Shown here: positions 46,911 to 56,381 of the stretch, piece after piece
How positions within the stretch are numbered: position 1 is the first letter of the stretch
How the letters are laid out: every line of letters begins with the position of its first letter
NCBI RefSeq assembly: GCF_900109885.1
Contig: NZ_FOBS01000004.1
Span: forward strand, 1 to 64,000
Length of the DNA stretch: 64,000 bases
Source of the DNA: Syntrophus gentianae
Lineage (GTDB): Bacteria > Desulfobacterota > Syntrophia > Syntrophales > Syntrophaceae
Direction: 5' to 3'
Made by a program: the position numbers and the translations under genes
The notes under the pieces: generated by a model
Seen by the model: the letters and a program-made list of their open reading frames with translations, nothing else
The model's database searches: none
What the model was told of the DNA's origin: nothing

Positions 46911-47885
46911 GTGTTTATCGTCACCGGCGGAGCCGGTTTTATCGGCAGCGCCTTCGTCTGGAAGCTGAATTCGGAAGGCATTAACGACATCCTGATCGTG
47001 GACAATCTGGGTGAGTCGGACAAGTGGAAGAATCTGGTCAATCGGAGCTACGCCGACTATGTCCATAAGGAAGATTTTCGACATATGCTGGAAGAAGACA
47101 TTCTGTCGGCGGAAAATATCGAGGCCGTGATTCACATGGGGGCCTGCTCGTCCACGACGGAGCGGGACGCCGACTATCTCATGGAGAACAACTTCCACTA
47201 TACGTGCGATCTGGCCCAATGGGCGGTCAGCCATGATATCCGATTTGTCTACGCCAGTTCCGCGGCCACCTACGGCAACGGATCGCTGGGGTTTGACGAT
47301 GACCTGGAGGGGAGTCGCCGGCTCCGGCCGATCAACATGTACGGCTATTCCAAGCAGCTCTTCGACCAATGGGCCATTCGGCATGGATTGATCGACCGCA
47401 TCGTGGGGGTCAAGTTTTTCAATGTCTTCGGACCCAACGAATACCACAAGGGAGACATGACCAGCGTCGTCTTCAAGTCCTTCCACCAGATTATGGATAC
47501 GGGGCGGGTGCGGCTTTTCAAGTCCCATTCCCCCGATTACGCCGATGGAGGACAGATGCGGGACTTCGTCTACGTGAAGGACTGTGTGGATGTCCTCTGG
47601 CAGTTTGTCCGGAATCCCGGGATCAACGGGATCTTCAACCTGGGCACCGGCCGGGCGCGGACATGGAACGATCTGGTGAATGCCGTGTTTGCGGCGATGA
47701 ACCTCCCGCCCTGCATTGATTACATCGACATGCCGGAATCGCTCCGCGGCCAGTACCAGTATTTCACCGAGGCGCGGATGGAAAAACTGCAGGCGGCGGG
47801 GGTGGAAGCCAAGTTCCACGCCCTCGAGGAAGCCGTGGCCGATTACGTCAAGAATCATCTCCAGGCCGAGGATCCCCATCTGTAA
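46911..47885 (+). CDS. hldD: ADP-L-glycero-D-manno-heptose 6-epimerase
   Basis: SDR-family epimerase that makes the L,D-heptose precursor of the LPS inner core. It starts with GTG (AAGGAGAAAAG upstream) and has 324 residues. The NADP-binding motif VTGGAGFIGS is at the N-terminus, followed by the family-specific DILIVDNLGESDKWKNLV and the active-site pair in MYGYSKQLFDQW. The FNVFGPNEYHKGDMTSV pattern is typical of HldD rather than UDP-glucose epimerases. Confidence 0.93.
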   Translation: MFIVTGGAGFIGSAFVWKLNSEGINDILIVDNLGESDKWKNLVNRSYADYVHKEDFRHMLEEDILSAENIEAVIHMGACSSTTERDADYLMENNFHYTCDLAQWAVSHDIRFVYASSAATYGNGSLGFDDDLEGSRRLRPINMYGYSKQLFDQWAIRHGLIDRIVGVKFFNVFGPNEYHKGDMTSVVFKSFHQIMDTGRVRLFKSHSPDYADGGQMRDFVYVKDCVDVLWQFVRNPGINGIFNLGTGRARTWNDLVNAVFAAMNLPPCIDYIDMPESLRGQYQYFTEARMEKLQAAGVEAKFHALEEAVADYVKNHLQAEDPHL

Positions 47886-47905
47886 AAGAGAAAAGAGAAC
47901 CTGAA

Positions 47906-48643
47906 ATGAAAATCGTCTGCATTATCCCCTCGCGTTATTCTTCCAGCCGCTTTCCGGGAAAGCCCCTGGCCGATCTCTGCGGCAAACCGATGATTCAGCA
48001 TGTCTACGAACGGGTGCTCCAGTCGAGTCTCGTTTCCGCTGCGGCGGTGGCCACGGACGATGAGCGGATCTTTGAGGCGGTCCGGAAGTTCGGAGGAAAG
48101 GCGATCATGACGGCGGGGCGACATCGCTCCGGGACGGACCGCATCGCCGAAGCGGTGAATTCGCTGGATCTGCAAGAGGAGGACATCGTCGTCAACGTCC
48201 AAGGGGATCAGCCCATCTTTGAACCGGACCAGATCGACGAGGTGACCCGGCCCCTCCGGGAAGATCCTGACCTGCCCATGGCGACCCTGATCTACCGGAT
48301 TGTCCGTGCGGAAGAGATCACCCACCCCAATTGCGTCAAGGTTGTTTTCGATTACGCCTTCAACGCCCTCTATTTCTCCCGGTCCACGATCCCCTACGTC
48401 CGGGACGACCGCCATCCCATCGCCTACTACAAGCACCACGGGATCTATGCCTATCGGAGGGCCTTTCTCCGCACCTTTACCGCCCTGGAAGAGGGCAAGC
48501 TGGAACGGCTGGAATCGCTGGAACAGCTGCGCGCCCTGGAGTTCGGCTATCGGATCCGGGTGGTGGAGACGCTCCACGATTCCGTGGAAGTGGACGCCCC
48601 GGACGAGCTGGCGCGGGTCCGGGACATCCTGCTGGGCAGATGA
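47906..48643 (+). CDS. kdsB: CMP-Kdo synthetase (3-deoxy-manno-octulosonate cytidylyltransferase)
   Basis: Activates Kdo (or an 8-amino analogue) with CTP for transfer to lipid A. The 245 residues have the family's nucleotide-binding N-terminus IIPSRYSSSRFPGKPL, then VATDDERI, GRHRSGTDRIAEAV and VVNVQGDQPIFEP, and the C-terminal VEVDAPDELARVR. In Shewanella a dedicated paralogue handles the 8-amino sugar made by KdnA/KdnB. Co-location with a KdnA-like gene suggests this copy may do the same, but substrate choice cannot be read from sequence here. Confidence 0.92.
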   Translation: MKIVCIIPSRYSSSRFPGKPLADLCGKPMIQHVYERVLQSSLVSAAAVATDDERIFEAVRKFGGKAIMTAGRHRSGTDRIAEAVNSLDLQEEDIVVNVQGDQPIFEPDQIDEVTRPLREDPDLPMATLIYRIVRAEEITHPNCVKVVFDYAFNALYFSRSTIPYVRDDRHPIAYYKHHGIYAYRRAFLRTFTALEEGKLERLESLEQLRALEFGYRIRVVETLHDSVEVDAPDELARVRDILLGR

Positions 48644-48694
48644 TGGTCCTGCCTGCCTTTAACGCCTGCCGGCCCTGGACCTTGTCCTTGAGCC

Positions 48695-51421
48695 TCAGGA
48701 AAGAATGACCGGCATCGGCACGGTCTTCTCCGGCCAGCCTCCTGTTTGATTGGCGCCTCTGTACGATCCGAACCATACCGTGCTGACCATGAAGTTGCCT
48801 TCCGTTCCCGCCTGCCGGACACGGTCCAGCGAAAAGCCGAATTGGGCGGCCCCGCAGCTCACCCCCAGCTTGAAAGAACGATTGGCCGCCCTGGTGTCCG
48901 CCTTGCGGTAGCGGATGCTGATGTACTGGAGCGCTTCGTCGAAGCTTCCCGCCAGTTTCCTCTTCATCGCCTCGGAGAACTCGTTTTGAATATCCGCCAC
49001 ATCCTGTTTGAAGCAGTTCTGCATTCGCGAAAGCTCCATCAGCTTGCCGGCGGGCATTTTAAAGGATGCCTCAATCAAGAACGCTCCCGGCACCTGCCCC
49101 TTGTCTTGCCTGGCCAGGTTGAGGATGTCGATGATCGCGCCCTGCAGTCCCTCGTCGCGGAGAAAGGTGCGCAGGTTGTTGACGCCCACCTGGAGTGATT
49201 TTGCCAGGCCGGCCTCCAGGGTCCGCATTTCCAGATATTCCCTGGAGACATCGAGGGCGGAGGCCATGCGGTCCAGTTTCTCCCTTTCATGGATGCACTT
49301 GACGCGCAGGGCGGCGATGCCGGGAAACCGCTTGTTGTTGCCCGCGGATGATTCCCCTCCCTTTGAGGCGATCCACTTGTGGATTCCAGAAAGGATTTGC
49401 ACGAACAGCTTGTCCCTGGCCTTTGCCTCTTCCAGGGCCAGGTGAATCACATAGCCGCACAGGCGCCTGTTTCTCTCCTCGAGCGTGTCCGACTCCCGGG
49501 GCTTGCAGTTACGGTTTGCCTGGGCCTGTAAAACGCCGGGCAGTCCGTCGTGCGGCCCGTTCCAGGGAGGGCTGTCCACATGCTGCCAGTATGCCTTGAG
49601 CGCCTCATCCACCGCCTTGATCGCCCTGCGCCAGTCCCCGGTGTCGGTGCTGGCGATCCAGTTCTGCAGAGTCGGCAGGACGCTCCCTTCGGTGGGCAGA
49701 GTATCCTTGATGGCGTCCTGCACGAACAATTTCACCCGATCCAGGTCGGGGATATCGCGGCCAAATAGTTCCCGGCACTGTTCAAAGCTGTTCCAGTATT
49801 TGACCAGGCTCGGCAGGGTCAGGCTCTGGCCGACGACAAAACCGCTGCCCTCCAGCAGCAACCGCTGGTTTTTCGACCAGAATGCGATGCCCGTCTCGTA
49901 AGACAGGGAGTTGACGGTTTCCCAGTTTTTCTCCAATTTCTTGAACTTGTCTTCCAGAAAGGTCATTTTCAGCGACTTGGAAGTCAGGGTGGCTTTGAAG
50001 TTGCCGCTCTTGTAAAGGTCCATATCCGGTGGCGCCACGGTTTCCATGATCTTGGTCTTGCCAGGACCTCCGTGTTCTTTCTTGTCGTAATAGTTGCTGA
50101 AGGCAGACGGCGAGCTATCCACCTTCTGCGTCATTTCCGGGATGAAAGTCGTCTGCGGGTCTCCGATCGCCACGGAGTTGGTCTTCCCGTAAGTCACGGG
50201 GTTCGGTTTAACCACCGCGCAGCCCAGCTCCAGTTCCATCGCCAGCCCGAAGAGCTGACCGCCCACCTGCTTATAAAGGATTTTCGTCTCCTGTGATAAA
50301 ACGACATCGGGATCGGGGCAGGGGGTATTCAGCCGGTAGCTGGAGGTTTTCGCCGTCCACTTGATGCTTGGAAGCTTCGCGGAGAGGGCGAACGTCCCTC
50401 CGGGCCCGACGGTCTGGTCGTTGAACGTACCGGCGTGGATGGCCGCCGTCGCGGAGACTCCGGCGTTCAGGCCGGCGCTGGCTTCTTTGGTGTGTATCCA
50501 CCAGCTCAGGTAGCAGCTTGGATTAATATCCGTGTGTTGGTCGGCAAGTGCCTGGTTGAACTCCTTCTTCTGGGCCGAAGTGGTGGATTTCAAGTGCGTC
50601 GTGAACCACTGGTTCATCTGTGCCCGGCTCTTTTCGGTATGGGTAGGGCCCGGATCTGTCGCGAAAACCCAGGTTCCGTCCAGCCCCGCGCTTGCCGAAG
50701 CGGTGAGATTGATCGAAAAGCCCAGGGAATCCATATCGCTGATGCTGAGGTTGAAGAGGTTGGTGGTATCAAATTTTCCCCCGACCGTGACGCCCAGCCC
50801 GCCCTTCATGTTGGTCCACTTGCCGAGCATGCAGCTCAATACCACGGGATGCCACGCCCTATCGAGGGCCATGACGGTCTCGTGATGGTCGCGTTCATGG
50901 ACTGCCAGCAGGTTGGTGACCGCCCTGGCCCGCCATTCGTCGCCCTGACGGGGAGGATGGGATATGGGAGGACGGCTCAAGCTCCGGAGTTGAAATTCCG
51001 AGAATTTCCCCTGGTTGGCGATGTAGAGAAAACGGTGGGAAGCATGCTTGGCGCTGAAGTTCCCTGAAACCGAAAGCGTCAAAAACATGGAGACCCCCGG
51101 GGGGATGAAGATCTTGGCCAGGTCGACGGCAAAACTGACCCCCGCGCCATATCCCAGCGTCTCGAAGGCATGCTGGGCCTGACCGCGGTAATCGGCCCCG
51201 GAGAACATGAAGGCGTTGAAGAGCTCCTCGGGGCTGGGTTGAGCGGGTAGACCCCGACCGTAATTCTCCGGATGGGGGACATGCGCCTTCAAAAGCGCCT
51301 CATGGACGGGCTTACGGTGGGCCAGCGCCTGACTCGTCAAATGCTCTTCCAGAACATCCCTCTTATACCAATCGGTCACCCAGGTGCGCATGCTGTTCCA
51401 TAGATCGGACCAATGTCCCAT
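48695..51421 (-). CDS. Large protein of unknown function, beta-rich
   Basis: From the ATG at 51421 (AGGAGGAG upstream) it has 908 residues. I do not recognise a family. The N-terminal half has glycine-rich, alternating strands typical of beta-sheet or barrel segments (GGLGVTVGGKFDTTNL; GFSINLTASASAGLDGTW; SAGLNAGVSATAAIHAG). The C-terminal half is helical (residues about 550-850) and ends with more strands (SFKLGVSCGAAQFGFSLD). There is no signal peptide or clear membrane helix near the N-terminus. It stands alone between the KdsB and PEP-CTERM genes. A secreted or effector-like role is possible; the function is unknown. Confidence 0.7.
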   Translation of the reverse strand: MGHWSDLWNSMRTWVTDWYKRDVLEEHLTSQALAHRKPVHEALLKAHVPHPENYGRGLPAQPSPEELFNAFMFSGADYRGQAQHAFETLGYGAGVSFAVDLAKIFIPPGVSMFLTLSVSGNFSAKHASHRFLYIANQGKFSEFQLRSLSRPPISHPPRQGDEWRARAVTNLLAVHERDHHETVMALDRAWHPVVLSCMLGKWTNMKGGLGVTVGGKFDTTNLFNLSISDMDSLGFSINLTASASAGLDGTWVFATDPGPTHTEKSRAQMNQWFTTHLKSTTSAQKKEFNQALADQHTDINPSCYLSWWIHTKEASAGLNAGVSATAAIHAGTFNDQTVGPGGTFALSAKLPSIKWTAKTSSYRLNTPCPDPDVVLSQETKILYKQVGGQLFGLAMELELGCAVVKPNPVTYGKTNSVAIGDPQTTFIPEMTQKVDSSPSAFSNYYDKKEHGGPGKTKIMETVAPPDMDLYKSGNFKATLTSKSLKMTFLEDKFKKLEKNWETVNSLSYETGIAFWSKNQRLLLEGSGFVVGQSLTLPSLVKYWNSFEQCRELFGRDIPDLDRVKLFVQDAIKDTLPTEGSVLPTLQNWIASTDTGDWRRAIKAVDEALKAYWQHVDSPPWNGPHDGLPGVLQAQANRNCKPRESDTLEERNRRLCGYVIHLALEEAKARDKLFVQILSGIHKWIASKGGESSAGNNKRFPGIAALRVKCIHEREKLDRMASALDVSREYLEMRTLEAGLAKSLQVGVNNLRTFLRDEGLQGAIIDILNLARQDKGQVPGAFLIEASFKMPAGKLMELSRMQNCFKQDVADIQNEFSEAMKRKLAGSFDEALQYISIRYRKADTRAANRSFKLGVSCGAAQFGFSLDRVRQAGTEGNFMVSTVWFGSYRGANQTGGWPEKTVPMPVILS

Positions 51422-51524
51422 GTATCTCCTCCTCTGAAGTTGTCCTGTGGAATGTAACAAATGCCCGGTTCTCCTGACGCCGGACCGGAAACATACTTTG
51501 CAAATCGACGGCCAGAAGGAAGCA

Positions 51525-51563
51525 ATAAAAAAGGGACAAGCCCGGAAAACCGGGCTTGTCCCT
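51525..51563 (-). terminator. Intrinsic terminator of the first PEP-CTERM gene
   Basis: A near-perfect stem (GGGACAAGCCCGG at 51533-51545 and its complement at 51550-51562) with an AAAA loop. On the minus strand it is followed by a run of T, so it acts on leftward transcripts. It lies 46 bases beyond the stop of the gene at 51609-52190. Confidence 0.9.
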
Positions 51564-51608
51564 GAAGAATTGAAGGACAAAGCAAAAAGCTATGTTAAAT
51601 GGATCAAA

Positions 51609-52190
51609 CTATCGGCTCATCCTCCTGCGAAGAGCGGCCAGACCGGCAAGACCCGGAGCAAAGAGCAGGATGGCGCCCGGAATCGGAACGGTAGGATTGG
51701 GGTTGGGGATTTCAGCACCGTCAAGGGAAATAACGGATTTTGCGAGAGCCACTGCCCAGTTGTCATAGGTGTGAGTCGTATCGATATCGATCCACACTTC
51801 CAGTCCGGAGACAATTTCGTCATAGAAATTGGAAGTTAATGTAAAGGTCGTATAAGACCATTGATCACTTGCTCCTGCCAGCGAGCCGATATTAACCCAG
51901 CTGCCGTTATCCTTAACATAAATATCGTCCACTTCTCCGTTATATGCATCAACATCCCAGGCGCTGATGTTTAAGGTCGCGGAGCTGAAGGTATAATTGA
52001 GGGCATTGTGCTGCCAGCCCCAGTCCTCATCGTACCAGCGGTAATAAGGGGCATCGTATGTAGCAGCTGCATTCGGACAAAAATAGCCGGTCGGGTATTG
52101 GATCGTGTCGGTAACCTGTGTGGCCTGAGCCACGCCGGTCAGAGCCAGCAGCAGGCCGGCAAATAACAAGGTAACAAGTTTCTTTTTCAT
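51609..52190 (-). CDS. PEP-CTERM-sorted surface protein
   Basis: Secreted protein with a signal peptide (about residues 1-23, ending AQA) and a PEP-CTERM sorting tail at the C-terminus: VPIPGAILLF, a hydrophobic helix and a RRR basic end. This tail is recognised by exosortase (EpsH/XrtA systems), which is not in this window. The mature part is rich in Tyr, Trp and Asp, beta-rich, with a lectin- or carbohydrate-binding-like appearance, but no specific family is recognised. It is 193 residues. A GGAG ribosome-binding site precedes the start. Confidence 0.88.
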   Translation of the reverse strand: MKKKLVTLLFAGLLLALTGVAQATQVTDTIQYPTGYFCPNAAATYDAPYYRWYDEDWGWQHNALNYTFSSATLNISAWDVDAYNGEVDDIYVKDNGSWVNIGSLAGASDQWSYTTFTLTSNFYDEIVSGLEVWIDIDTTHTYDNWAVALAKSVISLDGAEIPNPNPTVPIPGAILLFAPGLAGLAALRRRMSR

Positions 52191-52869
52191 TTATTTTCTC
52201 CTTAAATGATCTTTTTTACTTGAAGTTAAAAGCGAAAAACCACACCTCATGTGGAGGATCAAAGAACCTTCGTTGCGTGGTAATGTTACCACAAACGGGG
52301 AATCAGCTTACATCCCGCCACAAACTCACACCCTCCTTATCACCTCCTTTTTCGGGAAAAAGCTCCGTCGAGACCGAATCATGAAGATAACGCCATGCCG
52401 GACCCTGTTGCTTTTCCTCTAAACCTCAGGAATGAGGAGTTCACGAATGACCCTGGCTCAAAAAACAGATACAAGCCGGGGCTCCCTTCTTCCGCTGCAG
52501 TCGATTCTTATGCGAAAACAGTCCGGTTAAGAACTGTTAACTTTTGTGAATGCAATCTATGTTAGGAGACAGTTTTACGCAATCGGGACCAGACTGATTT
52601 TTTGTGGCGGAATACGATTAATTGAAATAGGAAAAAACCTTAGATAGGCCAGGCTGTAACCACGATGTAGCATGTTTTCCCTGAGGCCAGAAAGGAAGGA
52701 ACGGATTGCCCTTTAAGCGGAATTTCCCGCTCTTGTTGGCTGTATTGACGCAACCGTGGAAAGCAGGGGATCCAAAAGACGTGTGGCGCTGCCGGTCATG
52801 CCGGCAGCGCCACGGGAAGAGTTTGAGGAGAGGGTCCTTAGAAAAGGGTTGCCTGTTTCAACATCAGGA
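52191..52869. other. Long gap between the two PEP-CTERM genes
   Basis: No gene is supported in 679 bases. It contains a perfect 7+2+7 palindrome (GTGGTAA, TG, TTACCAC) at 52277-52292, about 90 bases upstream of the 51609-52190 gene on its promoter side. It also holds a GC-rich hairpin at 52783-52813. Neither is explained by known features. I found no sigma-54 promoter of the type known to control some PEP-CTERM genes. Confidence 0.5.
52783..52813 (-). terminator. GC-rich hairpin downstream of the second PEP-CTERM gene
   Basis: Perfect 13-base-pair stem (GTGGCGCTGCCGG at 52783-52795 and its complement at 52801-52813) with a 5-base loop. It lies 57 bases beyond the stop of the 52870-53625 gene. 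The T-run after it on the minus strand is short (GTCTTTTGG), so it may be a weak terminator. Confidence 0.65.
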
Positions 52870-53625
52870 TCAATTGACGTTCCGCCGTCGAACTGCGATT
52901 AAACCGACCAGGCCGCTGGCCAGAAGCCATGCCGCGGCAGGAATCGGGGTGGCGACCAATTGATCCTGTCGCGCATAAGCGAGATCCCCTTCATGACCGG
53001 GTACCCATAGATTGGCAACCTTGATACCGTAGGCGCCATTGCTGTCATCATCAGCATTTTCCAAACTTCCAAATTGCGAGATAACGGCATTCAGAAAGAT
53101 ATTCGATGTCCCGCCCGCGTCGGCATACGTTTCTTCATTCTCAAGATACCAGATTGCATGCTGGAGAGCCGCTGCGGACGTCTCGCGTTGAGATTCATAG
53201 CTGTAATTGTATCCGCTCAACGTCCCCTTAGCGAAGTTGCTGTAAAGGTATGCGGTGCCTAGAGAAATAGGATCCCCGGAATTGGTGTTTTTGCCCCCGC
53301 CATTCGCCGAATTGCTGATCGTAACGGCGTATGTTGCACCGGTGTAGAGATATTCATCTTTTTCCAGGCAGAAGGACTGAAAGGTTCCTTGCTGAGTTTC
53401 GGATGAAAGGGGATTCTGCTGTTTGATGTCTGCGGTTGTTCCCGAAATATACCCGGAGAGGATCGACTGTAATGCATTATCTGCTTGAAGCGTGAACTCG
53501 CCACCCTGACCGGATTGATAAGGTCCAAAACTGCTTCCCGTTGTGATTGTGTATGCCGATGCCATTTGCGCAACCAGGATCAAAATGGCTGTGACTGCGG
53601 TAATCATCATTGCTCTTTTAACCAT
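52870..53625 (-). CDS. PEP-CTERM-sorted surface protein
   Basis: A 251-residue secreted protein with a signal peptide (about 1-24, ending ASA) and a PEP-CTERM-type tail (TPIPAAAWLLASGLVGLI followed by RRR). The middle contains DIKQQNPLSSETQQG, SFCLEKDEYLYTGATYAVTI and an AALQHAIWYLENEE motif, as in several PEP-CTERM proteins of the CFLEKDEY type. It is not closely similar to the other PEP-CTERM protein. The exosortase is not in the window. Confidence 0.88.
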   Translation of the reverse strand: MVKRAMMITAVTAILILVAQMASAYTITTGSSFGPYQSGQGGEFTLQADNALQSILSGYISGTTADIKQQNPLSSETQQGTFQSFCLEKDEYLYTGATYAVTISNSANGGGKNTNSGDPISLGTAYLYSNFAKGTLSGYNYSYESQRETSAAALQHAIWYLENEETYADAGGTSNIFLNAVISQFGSLENADDDSNGAYGIKVANLWVPGHEGDLAYARQDQLVATPIPAAAWLLASGLVGLIAVRRRNVN

Positions 53626-53876
53626 GATCTTTTCCTCCTTCTTCAGCAGGTTTTTTATTCAACCGGGTTACCGTGAGGCAATGGCCGGCGGCTTTTTGGA
53701 ATTTTCCCGGGATTACGGAAAATGCTCCTGAAGTTGAGGAAAAAATACAGGAGAATAGAACTTTGGCCAATCGGGGGAAGGCTGATTTCCCGTTTAAGAA
53801 GTCGGTAAAAGGAGGAGGGGAAAGACCTTAGAGATACCTAGGGAATATTCCTGAGAGATTCTGTCTTTTCCGGAGA

Positions 53877-55424
53877 TTAGGAAAGGAGGAGTTGATTGTC
53901 CCTGGAGCGGGATTCGCCGATGCTGGTCACGGTTATGGCAGGCCGGCCGAGGATGGGGCATTTGGCTTCGCAGATGCCGCAGCCCACGCAGAGTTCCAGA
54001 TCCACGTGGGGCTGCCGAAGCGTCAGGAGCTGCCCAGCCCTGTTCTTAACCGGAACGGCTTCTAACCAGATCGCCTTTTCCGGGGTGGGGCAGACCTCCT
54101 GGCAGACAATGCAGGGGGTTGCGTGGGCGAAGGGGAGGCAGCGGCCCTTGTCGATCATGGCCGTGCCGATCCGGACCGTCGCCTTTTCCTCCAGGGACAG
54201 ATTTCGAATCGCCCCTGTCGGACAGACCTGACCGCAGAGGGTGCAACGGTATTCACAGTATCCGATCCGGGGGACCAACATCGGCGACCAGATCCCGTCC
54301 AGCCCCGCTTCCAGCAGGGTGGGCTGAAGGCCGTTGGTTGTGCAGACCTTCATGCATTGCCCGCATTTGATGCATTTTTTCAGAAATTCCGCCTCGTCCA
54401 GGGAACCGGGGGGACGGATCAGCCGGGGGTCCGCTGCCCCGGCCTTTTTCAAAGGCGAGGTCCGAAGCAGGGGAACGGCAACCATCCCGGCAGCGACCGC
54501 GCCGATAACCCGCCGCTTGCCCAGATCCAGGGCTGCCCCGCTGCCTTTCCGGGTAAATCCGAAAGAGACGGCATTGCGGGGGCACAGATCGTCGCAGTTC
54601 ATACAGAGGAGGCATTCCGACTTGCGCCACTTTTCCTTCAGATCCGGGGCGGCCCCGCCCGGGCAGACCCGGGCGCAGCCCCCGCAGCCGTTGCACACCT
54701 CGCTGACGGAGCGGTTCAGCAGGGCATACCGGGAACAAAGCCCGAGGAGTGCCCCCAGGGGACAGATGTATCTGCACCAGAAGCGTTTCTCCCGCAGATT
54801 CAGGGCCAGAATCCCGAAGAACAGCAGGCCGATTAGGACCGCTTGCTGAAAGGAGGGCTGCTGGAAAGAGAGGAAGCCTTTTTTCAGCAGGCTGTAGAGA
54901 AATTCGGAGAATCTGGTAAGGACGGGGAGATCCCAGGTATAGACCGTATCAAAGACGGTGACGACGGCATGGTGGATCAGGGGGTAAACGGCCAGCGACA
55001 GAGACCGGATCAGCAGGGAAAGGGGATCCGCAAGGCCGGCGAGTTGAAGAGCAAAGGCCGAGGAAACCAGGAGGAAAATCAGCAGGAGGTATTTCCCGAA
55101 ATAGAGATGGCCGGGTTTTTCAGGGGCCTTTTCCTTCTTCAGGCAGCCTGCCAGGTTGTGCAGGGTCCCCAGGGGGCAGATCCAGCCGCAGAAAACCCGG
55201 CCCAGCAGGACCGTGGCCAGCAGAACGAGCAGGGCGAGCAGGAAGGGCGTATAAAACTGGCGGGTGGACAGGACCGTGGTGAGGTAGAGAAGGGGATCGG
55301 CCTCCAGGAAGACCTTCACCGGATAGCCCAGTTCATTGGCTCCCCGGGATTCCGTCGAGAGGAAAAGCCAGAGAAAAAGGAGCAGAAAGAGGGCCTGAGT
55401 CAGGCGGCGGATATTCTTCAGCAT
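53877..55424 (-). CDS. Polyferredoxin membrane protein (NapH/CcoG-like)
   Basis: A 515-residue inner-membrane iron-sulfur protein. The N-terminal 320 residues have four to five membrane helices with the CGWICPLGTLHN and CRYICPLGALLG motifs of NapH/NosR-type electron-transfer proteins. Six cysteine-rich ferredoxin-like clusters follow, including CNGCGGCARVCP, CLLCMNCDDLCP, CIKCGQCMKVCT, CIVCQEVCP and CVGCGICEAKCP. It should carry electrons between the quinone pool and a partner. DUF362 (55479) lies upstream and is probably cotranscribed. The partner and direction of electron flow are unknown. Confidence 0.9.
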   Translation of the reverse strand: MLKNIRRLTQALFLLLFLWLFLSTESRGANELGYPVKVFLEADPLLYLTTVLSTRQFYTPFLLALLVLLATVLLGRVFCGWICPLGTLHNLAGCLKKEKAPEKPGHLYFGKYLLLIFLLVSSAFALQLAGLADPLSLLIRSLSLAVYPLIHHAVVTVFDTVYTWDLPVLTRFSEFLYSLLKKGFLSFQQPSFQQAVLIGLLFFGILALNLREKRFWCRYICPLGALLGLCSRYALLNRSVSEVCNGCGGCARVCPGGAAPDLKEKWRKSECLLCMNCDDLCPRNAVSFGFTRKGSGAALDLGKRRVIGAVAAGMVAVPLLRTSPLKKAGAADPRLIRPPGSLDEAEFLKKCIKCGQCMKVCTTNGLQPTLLEAGLDGIWSPMLVPRIGYCEYRCTLCGQVCPTGAIRNLSLEEKATVRIGTAMIDKGRCLPFAHATPCIVCQEVCPTPEKAIWLEAVPVKNRAGQLLTLRQPHVDLELCVGCGICEAKCPILGRPAITVTSIGESRSRDNQLLLS

Positions 55425-55478
55425 AGGATTTTGATGCCGTGCAAAAAATCGGGAGCCTTCCGGCCCGCGGTCAAATGC

Positions 55479-56381
55479 TTACAGGGTGATCCTCTTGATT
55501 TTCATTGCCGCCAGGTCCATGCTGCCCAGACGGCGCTGATGACCGATGCGGACAAAACCCAGGTCCGCCGGCTTCATCCCGAAAAGGGTGGCCCCGAAGG
55601 CGTCGACGGCCACGGCGTCCGTTCCGGCGATGACCAGATTGAGCTGCCGAACGTCCGCCAGGTTCCCTCCCTGAGGCCCGTTGTCCGTCAGAATCCGGAC
55701 GGCATCGAGAATCGTCAGAGTGGGCCGAATGAACGTCGCCAGATCCACGAGGCTTTCATCGATGCGCTGATGGATCCGCCCCCGCCAGCCGCCCATCACC
55801 CCCATCCAGTTTTTCATCCCCAGGGTCAGTCTGGCTGTGCCGTGGGTCTTGGCAACGGGGATGTTGATCACCTTGTCCGCCTCGAAGACCTCCGAATAGA
55901 GGGGCCATGATTTCAATGAATTGCCGTTGATCCGCATCTCCTTGAATTTCCGGCTGTCCGTAAAGGAGACGGACGCGCCAGCGGCGGATGCCGCAGCGGA
56001 AATGCCGCTCTGCGTGTAAGTTCGCCGCGGGTCATTTACGGGGTGATCGAAAACCTTGACCTGTTTGGCGCCGGCTTCGAAGCAGAGCCGGACGGCGGTG
56101 GCGACGACTTCGGGATTGGTATTGGCGGCGTATTCCGGCGTGCGGTCCCAGCCGATATTGGGCTTTACGACCACGATGTCCCCCCGCGAAACGAATCGTT
56201 TCATCCCCCCCAGGCTGTCGATCGCCGCCCGAGTGATCTTGGCGGGTGGCATCCCCCGGGCAACCGCCAGATCCGGTCTTTCGGCGGCCTGAAGAACGGC
56301 CAGAACGGGGTCCATGCCCACCGGCAGGCTCAAGGCCGCTCCGGTCACCAGGGCTGATTTCAGGAAATCTCTGCGGTTCAT
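55479..56381 (-). CDS. DUF362 protein with Tat signal
   Basis: From the ATG at 56381 (GGGAGGG upstream) it has 300 residues. The N-terminal MNRRDFLKSALVTGAA is a twin-arginine export signal. DUF362 family features include VVVKPNIGWDRTPEYA and NIPVAKTHGTARLTLGMKN. DUF362 proteins are often found next to ferredoxin membrane proteins, as here, but their reaction is not known. The protein lacks cysteine clusters of its own. A longer frame opening at 56432 would place the signal internally and is rejected. Confidence 0.88.
   Translation of the reverse strand: MNRRDFLKSALVTGAALSLPVGMDPVLAVLQAAERPDLAVARGMPPAKITRAAIDSLGGMKRFVSRGDIVVVKPNIGWDRTPEYAANTNPEVVATAVRLCFEAGAKQVKVFDHPVNDPRRTYTQSGISAAASAAGASVSFTDSRKFKEMRINGNSLKSWPLYSEVFEADKVINIPVAKTHGTARLTLGMKNWMGVMGGWRGRIHQRIDESLVDLATFIRPTLTILDAVRILTDNGPQGGNLADVRQLNLVIAGTDAVAVDAFGATLFGMKPADLGFVRIGHQRRLGSMDLAAMKIKRITL

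Noticed and set aside
52191-52600. c-di-GMP riboswitch upstream of the first PEP-CTERM gene
   Set aside because: The conserved GEMM core and its tetraloop receptor pattern are not visible; only a short palindrome is present.
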